From Panax quinquefolius (taxonomy: Eukaryota; Streptophyta; Magnoliopsida; Apiales; Araliaceae), in the NCBI GenBank assembly GCA_020205615.1, contig CM035167.1:140692568-140756567 (forward strand): DNA of 64,000 bases. Direction: 5' to 3'. Below are positions 55,450-64,000 of the stretch, one piece after another. How positions within the stretch are numbered: position 1 is the first letter of the stretch; the number at the start of each line of letters is the position of its first letter. The notes under the pieces were generated by a model. The model was not told the origin of the DNA, searched no databases, and worked only from the letters and a program-made list of their open reading frames with translations. Both the position numbers and the translations under genes were made by a program.

Positions 55450-56575
55450 ATGTCGATCGAGAATATTAACAATGGAAATGAGGCCAGTGGAGATGCTCTG
55501 TACTCACCAACGAGGAGAACGCTGCAACAGTCGGCAATGTTCCCTGTGAACAACACCATTGAAAGCGAGATGATGAGCGAGGGATGTTTAGAAGTTTTTT
55601 GCGGTTCATGCAAAAATCGACGAGGAAACTTCGTGTTCAAAATCTGAGGAGGAAATGATAGCAATTCACGGGTTGTCCGCCCAAGCGATTCAAAGAGTTG
55701 GGACCACGAATTTAAGGGAAAGCGGATCCGATCATGGCGGAAACATGGGTCAAACAAATTACCAAGATATTCGATGTCTTGGGATGCGCGGAGAACGAAG
55801 GTTCCATTCGCCACCTTTTATGTTCCGTGGTGAGGCGCAGACTTCATTGGTGGGAGTCTGCGTGAAGCGTACCCATCCACCGCGCACTTCGGCATGTCTT
55901 GGGAGGCGTTTGAAGCTATTTAATGACAAATACTTTCACGAAAGTGTTCGTCATATGAAGGAAGTGGAGTTCATCGATTGGAACAAAACAACATGGCGGT
56001 GTCTCGAGACGAGGCAAAGTTTGCAGAGTTATCCGTGTTTGCACCTCATTTGGTGGAGAATGAGGAGCGTATGAGCGCGCGGATGTTTCTTAGAGGTTTG
56101 AACCACAGCATACGTCAATATCTCATTTCTCATAAATTTTCTCTTTATTGAGATGTTGTAAAAATGGGCTCAATTATTAGAAGCGAGATAACGAAGTACG
56201 GTCAATTGAGGACTATAACGAGGATCGCACTGCGGAGATAGCGATCAATGAATAATGATAACCAACGGAGAAAGAAAGCAGACGGACAAAATGGTTACCA
56301 CTCGGTGGTAATCATAGCCATGAAAAACGTAAGAAGCGAGTCGGGGAGGAGATTTTAAAAAGGAGATTTAACAACGACTATATGAAGGCAGCAGTCTTGG
56401 CGAGAATCTGGTTCTAAGGGAGGAGAACGACCACCCGGTCATATGCTACAAATGCGGAAAAGAGGGACATATCGGTCAAAGCGCCCACAACAGATTCAAG
56501 GTATGCTATAGTTGTGGAAAGGAAGGACATATCGCTCGAGATTATGCTGATAGCGAAACCTAGTTCGGTGGGGAC
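55450..56575 (+). pseudogene. gag of element C (frames interrupted)
   Basis: Start ATG at 55450 (MSIENINNGNEASGDA). Across frames: AETWVKQITKIFDVLGCAEN, ATFMFRGEA.., WWESA, KYFHESVRHMKEVEFI, FAPHLVENEE, RGLNHSIRQYLISHK. Two CCHC-type knuckles at 56446 and 56505 (CYKCGKEGHIG, CYSCGKEGHIARDYA). It should form the virus-like particle and bind RNA. Confidence 0.85.
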
Positions 56576-56679
56576 GGTGACTCAAAAGATCATCGAGAAA
56601 AGTCAAAGTCAATGATTTAGGGAAGAGCGTTTGTTGTGATTTGGTCATAATGCGAGGAACCCAAACGAGGTGATCACGG

Positions 56680-57060
56680 GTAAAATTTATTTATAAATTC
56701 TTGCGAAGTTTATACCTTACTTGATCTGGGTCTTTACCCATTCATTTATCTCTCCTGCATGTGCTCAGCGTTTAAACTTGACTCAGGAGAAATTAGACTT
56801 TGACTATCTGTGGAAACTCCGTTAGGAGAAACTTTCATCACATCCTTTGTTTATAAATCTTGTTTGATTCAAGTTAGCACCATTACCTTACATTGATTGA
56901 CCTTATCTCTTTAAAGATACTTGCTTTTGATGTGATTTTAGGGATTGATTGGTTAACTACTCATCATGCCAAAATTGATTGTTTTTCGTAAGGTTGTTAG
57001 TTTTCATATTCCTAACCAACTTGTTATATTTAATTCAAGTAACTAAACCATTAAAATCGA
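56680..57060 (+). pseudogene. Aspartic protease region of element C
   Basis: LLD..G..THSFISPACAQRLN and VILGIDWLTTHHAKIDC, separated by frame breaks, mark the gypsy protease. Cleaves the gag-pol polyprotein in active relatives. Confidence 0.8.
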
Positions 57061-57179
57061 TCAACATCATATCTAATCATAAAGCTATTCGTTTATTAAA
57101 AAGCGGATGTTAAGCTTTCTTAGCCCATGTTATGGATTTGAATAAAGACACGTCCAAATTTGAATAATATTCTGTTGTT

Positions 57180-58500
57180 ATTGACTTTCTAACGTATTTT
57201 CAAGAAGAACTTCCGTCTACCCCGTAGCGTGAAGTTGAATTCTTTATTGATCTTGAACCCTGGTACAAAGCCCATTTCTAAAACCCCATATCGAATGGCT
57301 CTATTGAACTTGAGGAGTTAAAGGTCCAACTCTGAGGAATTGTTGGACATCGGTTTCATTAAATCTAGTACATCTCCTTGGGGTGCTCTGTTTTATTTGT
57401 AAAGAAAGAAAAGACGGGAGTATGCGACTTTGTATTGACTATCGGGAATTGAACCATGTCACCATCAAGAATAGGTATCCTCTACCTCGTATTGATGACT
57501 TGTTTGACCCGATTGCAAGGGCACAATTCTTTTCAAAAATCGATCTTCGATTCGGATATCATCGGTGAAGATTAGCGAGGATATTCAAAGCGCCTTGAGA
57601 ACTCGGTATGGGCATTATGAATTCTTAGTCATGTCTTTCGGACTAACTAATGCTCTGCTGGCTTTCATGGATATGATGAACCGAAAGTATTCAAGGAATA
57701 TTTGGATCAATTCGTTGTTGTCTTTATTGATGACATCTCATATATTCCAAAAGTAGTGAAGATCATGAGCACCATTTGAAGTTGGTACTCTAAAGGCTTC
57801 GTGAAAACCAACTATATGCCAAATTGAAGAAATGCGAGTTAAGCGAGGAAGTAGCATTCCTTGGCGCATGGTGTCGAAACATGGAGTATCTGTTGATCCG
57901 CGAAGATTGAAGCAATCTGAAGTTAGAACAACAAAAGTCGGTGATTTGAATCACGTAGCTTTTTGGGCTTATTTGGTTATTATCGGAGATTCGTGGAAGG
58001 GTTTTCTCGAATCGCTACTCCATTAACTCAGCCTAACTTCGGAAGGATACAAAATTCGTTTGGGCGAAGAATGCGAGAAAAGTTTCCAAGAGCTTAAGAG
58101 GAGACTTATTTGACTTTGTTCTAACAATACCATCCGGTTCGGATGGATTTGTTATCTACAAATGATGCTTGAGCAAAGGGTTAGGATGTGTTCTCATGCA
58201 ACGTGGGAAAGTCATAGCCTATGCCTCGTGACAACTTAAAGAGTATGAGAGGAATTATCCTACTCATGATCTAGAGTTAGCGGTGATCGTTTATTCGCTA
58301 AAAATATGGAGGCACTATCTATATGGGGAGAAAGTGGAGATATATTCGAGACCATAAAAGCCTTAAATATTTCTTCACTCAAAAAGAACTCAACATCGCA
58401 AATGACGTTGGCTCGAGCTATTGAAAGACTACGACCACACTATTCAATACCATCCCGGTAAAAGCGAACGTGGTAGGCGACACATTGAGTAGAAGATCAT
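57180..58500 (+). pseudogene. Reverse transcriptase and RNase H of element C
   Basis: [45 protein letters not shown] at 57383-57568; RYGHYEFLVMSFGLTNA at 57607; and the catalytic FIDDI at about 57722, each in different frames. RNase [43 protein letters not shown] at 58205-58365 and YHPGKA..VADTLSRRS at about 58448. Order and motifs are Ty3/gypsy. Confidence 0.88.
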
Positions 58501-58639
58501 ATGTGGGAGCGAGTGCGATGATGTCAAGTATACGCGTAGAGCCAACTTTAATAGAAAAAGTTAAGGTTGCTCGAGCCCCCAATCGGGAGATCGCGTATGA
58601 AGAAGAAAGTACAAGAAGGAGCTATTCCTAAGCGAGAAT

Positions 58640-59996
58640 TGATGAAGAAGGAATACTTGAGTCCACTCTAGACTTTGTGTTCTAACGACTACGATTTGAA
58701 GTACAAGATTATGATGGAGGCACACAACACGCCATTTACAATCCATCCACGAAGTACTAAAATGTATCGTGATCTTGACATACATTTTGGTGGAACAATA
58801 TGAAGAGAGAGATTGCAAAGTTTATCTCGATGTGTTTAACTTAACGTGTAAAGGCGGAGCATCTTGTACCTAAGGGTCCGTTGCAACCACTTGAGATTCC
58901 GGAATGGAAGTGGGAACACATTACTATGGATTTCGTTACGGGTCTTCCTACGGTTTCTCAAGGCATCAATGCTATTTGGGTTATTGTTGATAGATTAACC
59001 AAGTCCGCTCATTTCTTGCGAGATACGGAGACTTATTCCTTGAGCGTCTTGCTAGTATGTATGCGTGAATGAGATTGTGAGGTTGCATGGCATACTGTAT
59101 CCATAGTTTGGATCGTGACCCAAGATTCACTTCAAGATTTTGGGTTAGCTTGCAAAAAGCTATGGGCGCGGATTTGCGATTTAGTTCTGGCATACCATCC
59201 CCAAACGGACGGACAATCGAGAGGACTATTTAAACTCTTGAAGATCTATTAAGACTCGTATCCTAGACTTCAAGGGTAGTTGGGATAAGTATTTACCATT
59301 GGTGGAATTCTCCTACAACAGCAGTTTTCGAGCAAGTATAGGTGTGGCTCCATTGAAGCATTATATGGGCCGAAAATGTCGTTCTCCAATATGTTGGGAT
59401 GAGGTGGGTGAAGCAACATTGTTGGGACCCGGAAGTTAATACGTATGACTCACCGAAAAGATCCAAATGATTCGACAGCGTATACAAAGCGGCACAAGAT
59501 CGACAAAAGAGTTATGCGGATCTTCATCGAAAGGACGTGGAATTTAATGTAGGGATCATGTATTGTTGCGAGTTGCTCCATGGAAGGAGTTACAAGATTT
59601 GGGAAGAGAGGAAAGCTCAATCCACGATTTATTGGTCCATTTCAAATTCTTGACCGAGTAGGAAATGTAGCCTATAGACTTGCGTTACCTCAAAGTATGT
59701 CTCGTGTTCATAATGTGTTTCACATATCGTATTTCGTAAATATGTGAAAGACCGAACCACATTATTGAGTTAGAAGCCGGACGAGATAGCCAGAAGACTT
59801 AACGTATGAGGAGGTACTGTCAAGATCTTGGATAGGAAGGAGCATGTCCTACGCCTTGAAAGGTCATACCACAAGTTAAAGTTTTGTGGAGGAATCATGC
59901 TTATAGAGGAAATGACACGGGAATTGGAAAGCGAAATAAAAGCGAGGTATCCTCACTTTTCGAAAAACACACCGAGTACGTCACGTCAATTTCGAG
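58640..59996 (+). pseudogene. Integrase and C-terminal tail of element C
   Basis: [20 protein letters not shown] with the first catalytic Asp at 58928, [14 protein letters not shown], then DRDPRFTSRFWVSLQKAMG at about 59106 with the second Asp. AYHPQTDGQS is followed by a frame break where ERT, with the catalytic Glu, should be (59216). GPFQILDRVGNVAYRLALPQ and SRVHNVFHISYF follow, then LTYEEV.. and the terminal FRGRNFIRRE at 59990. No clear chromodomain. Confidence 0.87.
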
Positions 59997-60009
59997 GACG
60001 AAATTTCAT

Positions 60010-60021
60010 AAGGAGGGAGGT
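60010..60021 (+). other. Polypurine tract of element C
   Basis: AAGGAGGGAGG immediately precedes the 3' LTR TGTAAGACCCC; it primes plus-strand DNA synthesis in this class. Confidence 0.9.
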
Positions 60022-62789
60022 TGTAAGACCCCAAAATTTTTAAATAAAAGGAATTTCCTTTATTTATTATTTTGAAATAGTAAGGGTTGATTTGATTAAT
60101 GTGGATAGTTAAGGGTTAAATACGTAAATATTTCAAAATAAGCAAGTGGTTATAAAATATTCATTATAAATCCGGGGAATATTCGTTTGGTCGTGGAATA
60201 TTAAATCTTTGTCGGGAATATTAAATGACTGACCACAATGACCATGTGTGGGCCCATACGGAAAAGCGATTGGATGAAGAAAAGCGACAAATATAAGTTA
60301 TTTTTAAATAACTGGCGTAGTTATTACCAGATTATCTTGTTGGAATACCCGGTGGTTAAAACACACTAATACGCGTTGTTGAAAGCGACAGACACGGTAT
60401 TGCACCAATTATTGATTCTTACGTGAAGGCACTACTCAATAATGGTTACGATAATTCTTATTCGGTATTTTATTTTATTGATTCAATAATTCTTTGCGTT
60501 GATATTTTATATTCTTTGTTGTTTGATAATTGTCATTTACGGTATTTTTCATTATCGAAACAATAATTCATATTATCTGAATAATATTATTAGATAACAT
60601 TATTGGCAATGTCTAGAAAGTTACATCTAAGGAGAGGTTTGGTCACCTAATTGCGGCTTGCAGAGAAGAAGAAATTCTTATTGGAAAGCCCTCTTCTCTG
60701 AGAGGCGCACTGGTTGTTAATATTGTGATTACGTAATATTATTTGTGAATAATTAATTATTGATTTATATGATGAGGAAAATATTGATTTTATGTGGATA
60801 TAGATGGAGAAAAAGTTTAATGTGACAATTGTTGAAAATTGAAATTTTATCTTTTTACGATAAAATAATTATTTAAATATATTATTATATTTTAATAATA
60901 TAATAATGGTGATATTTTACAACGAATGTGGGATATATGAGTATCTGAGGAGGAGGAAGAGTATTTTTGTTGCAATAAATGTTTAAAACATGTTAAACAT
61001 GTAAATTGGACCCCATTTATTGACTGAAATTTGATTATAGCCTGTAAAATCACCCGTTTGTGGATTTCGGTCAATTTCTATTTGGAATTTGGAAAAACTT
61101 TCTTCTGCAAAGTTGTAGAGAATTGAAATTCCTATAAAAACTCGCGAGATTCGAATTTTCTGATGAAAGGGCTATTTATTATGAATTATTGAAGTTCTGA
61201 AGCTCCGAAATAATTAATTTTGAAGTTTTAAATATTTTTAATAAGAAAAACGTTTTTTTTTGAGTTAGGCAAGGTGAGTCACTCTTGGTGGCTGATGGTT
61301 TGAATCAGATTTTGGGTGCGTAGGAATTTAATAATTATATATTAATATTTTATTAAATTTTCTGCTTTGGTGTTCTAAGCATTTTCCTATAAATAGGGTG
61401 CTTAGGTTAGAATTGAAAATCACACCAGAAACTGAAGTTTTCTCTCTATATTATCGGCGTATTCTTGTGAGTATTTTGAGTATACTTTGAGTATTGCTAT
61501 ACGATGCAAGTCAAGTCATGCCTATATATAGGTGTTTAAATTTAAATCTTGATCTTTCGAGGTAAGGGATATTATTTTTTTTTCAGTAATGATATTATTT
61601 CTTCAATATCATTATCTTTGAAATGTTGATCTGAAGTTTTATCAAATTTGGAACTTTTTCATGTCGGGGTTACTATTCATGGGTTCTTATTCACGAGTTA
61701 CTATTCATGAGTTACTATTCACGAAAGTCTTATTAATGAAGCGTGAAGATGTTTTTGTGGAATTTCTATCTTTTGGTGTCTGAGTTACTATTATTACGAT
61801 ACTCAAGACTATTCACGATATCGACACTATTCATAGAAAAATGAAATTTCTTCTCTTTGTCAAAATATCTATTACGGATACTAGCTTTGATTGTATCCAT
61901 GTTTTGATCATTCTTGAATTTTACACCACTATGATTATTTTTGAGGTATTTTTGGGCGTGGATAAAACCAAGTACGAATCCTTAATCCTTAATCCTTGTC
62001 ATTTTGTTTCTTTGGATTCGTTTCTTTAAAAAAAATATTTTCATCATCCTCGGTCTTAAATGATGATATTATGGAATATCTTTGGCTTTGTAGTGCAAAG
62101 ATGAATGATTTCTTAAGAATATCTTTGGCTCGTAGTGCAAAGATGAATGATTTTGAAGAATATCTTTGGCCGTAGTGCAAAGATGAGCAGTGTTTAAATG
62201 AACATGACCGGTGATGAATATCTTTGGCTGTAGTGCAAAAAGATGAATATTTGATTCGGATGTATATTGGTGATGTTATAGGGATAAAAGATGAGCGATG
62301 AACTTTTAAATTCATACATAGAAGATAGTAGTTTGCATTCTCTACTTAACTCTTCTAATGAATTATTATTTCAGCTGCGGATATTGATTTAAAATTTGTT
62401 GTCTATTGTATTCTATTAGATTTTTCCTGTTGAAGACTAACGATAATTTGTTGTATATTATCTTAGTCATAATATTCTTTTTGAGCTAGTTGAGCTCACC
62501 CTTTTCCTTTTGTTCCATTTTTCTCGGGAGGCGAGAATATACGAAAGATTTAGTCTGGGGAAGTTGGAATGAAGGTTTTAGAAAGGATTGTTTAGTAGTC
62601 CTCACCATTTTGTAAAATAATGTATCAATAAATGTGATGAGGATTTATTTGAGTATAGATATTATCAGAAGATAATATTTGTATTCAAACTCGCGCTTTT
62701 CTTGTTGTAATAATAAAGTTGTAGTTGTTTCTGTACCATGTATTGACAACTCAGAATAGGTGATGTATACCTATTTTGGGGGTGTCACA
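60022..62789 (+). repeat. 3' LTR of element C
   Basis: TGTAAGACCCCAAAATTTTT to TTTTGGGGGTGTCACA, 2768 bp, against 2766 bp for the 5' LTR. Differences from the 5' LTR are small and concentrated at CAG/CTG. Confidence 0.93.
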
Positions 62790-64000
62790 ATTATTAGATA
62801 ACATTATTGGCAATGTCTAGAAAGTTACATCTGCAGGAGAGGTTTGGTCACCTAATTGGGCGCCGAGAATGAGAAATTCTTATTGGAAGCCCCCCTCTTT
62901 CAGGAAGCCGTGCAGTTGTCAATCTTGTGATACGTAATATTATTTGTGAATAATTAATTATTGATTCATATGATGAGAAAATATTGATTTTATGTGGATA
63001 TAGATGGAGAAAATTTTTAATGTGACAATTATTGAAAATTGAAATTTTATCTTTTACGATAAAAAAATTCATTTAAATATATTATTATATTTTAATAATA
63101 TAATAATGGTGATATTTTTTACAACGAATGTGGGATATATGAGTATCTGAGGAGGAAGAGTATTTTTGTTGCAATAAATGTTTAAAACATGTTAAACATG
63201 TCGGTGGACCCCATTTATTGGTGAAATTTGATTATAACTTTGTAAAATCTTACATTTGTGGATTTTTGGTCAATTTACATTTGGAATTTGGAAAAACTTT
63301 CTTACGCAAAGTTGTAGAGAATTGAATTTTCTATAAAAACTCGCAAGATTTGAATTTTCTGATAAAAGGGCTATTTATTATGAATTATTGAAGTTCTGAA
63401 GCTCCGAAATAATTGATTTTTGGAAGTTTAAAATATTTTAAATAACAAAAACGTTTTTTTCATTATGGTGTGTTACACATGTGTGTTGAATGAGATGAAT
63501 TCAGTTCTTGAAAGGTTGGCGTAGGAAATTTTATTATAAATAATAATATTATATTAAATTTTTTTGCTTTTGGTGTTTCAAGCATTTTCCTATAAATAGG
63601 GTGCTTGGGTTAGAATTGAAAATCACATTTAAACCCAAGTTTTCTCTCAGTATATTATCGGCGTATTCTTGTGAGTATTTTGAGTATACTTTGAGTATTG
63701 CTATACTGGTACAAGTTCAAGTTATAGTCGATATCCAGGTGTTTATTTAGAAATCTTGTCTTTGTGAGGTAAAGGATATTTTTTTTTCGTAATGATATTA
63801 TTTCTTCAATATCATTATGTTGAAATATTGATCTGAAGTTTTTATCAAATTTGGAACTTTTGGTGTGAATTACTATTCACGTATAAGCCTTTATTCACGA
63901 TATCTGATTTATTCACGAATCATTTTATTCATCGAAAAATGAAAATTTTTCTTTTCGTCTAAAATATCTATTCGGATACTAGCTTTGATTGTATCCATGT
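62790..64000 (+). repeat. LTR, older copy of family C, right part (continues past window)
   Basis: Starts with the ATTAT duplication, then TAGATAACATTATTGGCAA, corresponding to 53054 onward in element C. It is the continuation of the LTR begun at 51941. More diverged from either element C LTR than they are from each other. Confidence 0.9.

Larger units (their letters stand above)
52495..62789 (+). mobile_element. Element C: complete Ty3/gypsy LTR retrotransposon (10.3 kb)
   Basis: 5' LTR 52495-55260, primer-binding site, gag, protease, RT, RNase H, integrase, polypurine tract, 3' LTR 60022-62789, perfect 5-bp target duplication. The PR-RT-RH-INT order is diagnostic of Ty3/gypsy. The 2.77-kb LTRs and the FRGRNFI tail resemble the Del/Tekay group, but I could not demonstrate a chromodomain. 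Near-equal LTRs suggest recent insertion. Coding frames are interrupted at many places, most at CAG/CTG sites. Confidence 0.93.

Noticed and set aside
52495..62789. Claim that element C is anciently dead because of many frameshifts
   Set aside because: LTRs are nearly equal in length and the target duplication is perfect. The breaks fall at CAG/CTG and may be read errors.

Overview
The window is nuclear DNA of a flowering plant, most probably a eudicot. Genes with introns (GT..AG), very AT-rich spacers, Stowaway-type MITEs (TA target, CTCCCTCC ends) and Ty3/gypsy LTR elements primed by initiator Met-tRNA all point that way. I cannot name the species. No rRNA, tRNA or CRISPR array was seen.

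Layout. 1-1489 is the 3' part of a gypsy LTR (family A). 1490-4650 is AT-rich spacer with a MITE and microsatellites. 4652-16748 is a gene block: an ALP1/HARBI1-like nuclease (minus), a plastid-type VOC/glyoxalase-fold protein (plus, 5 exons) and a UspA-coiled coil-kinase-U-box protein (minus, 9 exons). 16749-20300 holds a hairpin repeat, a three-layer transposon nest and a G-rich minisatellite. 20304-29863 is a graveyard: a synaptotagmin-5-like pseudogene (5'-truncated, in-frame stop, frameshifted last exon), two exons of a decayed GH31 glucosidase, one exon resembling a spermidine-synthase-like methyltransferase, a solo LTR, a LINE 3' end and MITEs. 31902-33494 is an intact TFIIB-related gene (PTF2-like). 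A long inverted-repeat element (33745-35556) begins about 250 bp upstream of its start codon.

36134-64000 is almost entirely LTR retrotransposons. Two head-to-head copies of family A (36134-42711 plus, 42712-50609 minus) keep gag and protease, but most of pol is replaced by non-coding sequence and a 57-bp minisatellite. A second G-rich minisatellite follows. A complete 10.3-kb gypsy element C (52495-62789, perfect ATTAT target duplication) lies inside an older LTR of its own family, which itself sits next to a third LTR fragment.

The most consequential observation concerns sequence quality. Differences between recent LTR copies, and lesions in motifs that should be invariant (primer-binding site, integrase QSER, RNase H SDH), fall again and again at CAG/CTG. 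This looks like methylation-linked base-calling error in CHG-methylated repeats rather than real mutation, so frameshifts in the retroelement genes should not be taken at face value. The intact genes do not obviously act in one pathway.
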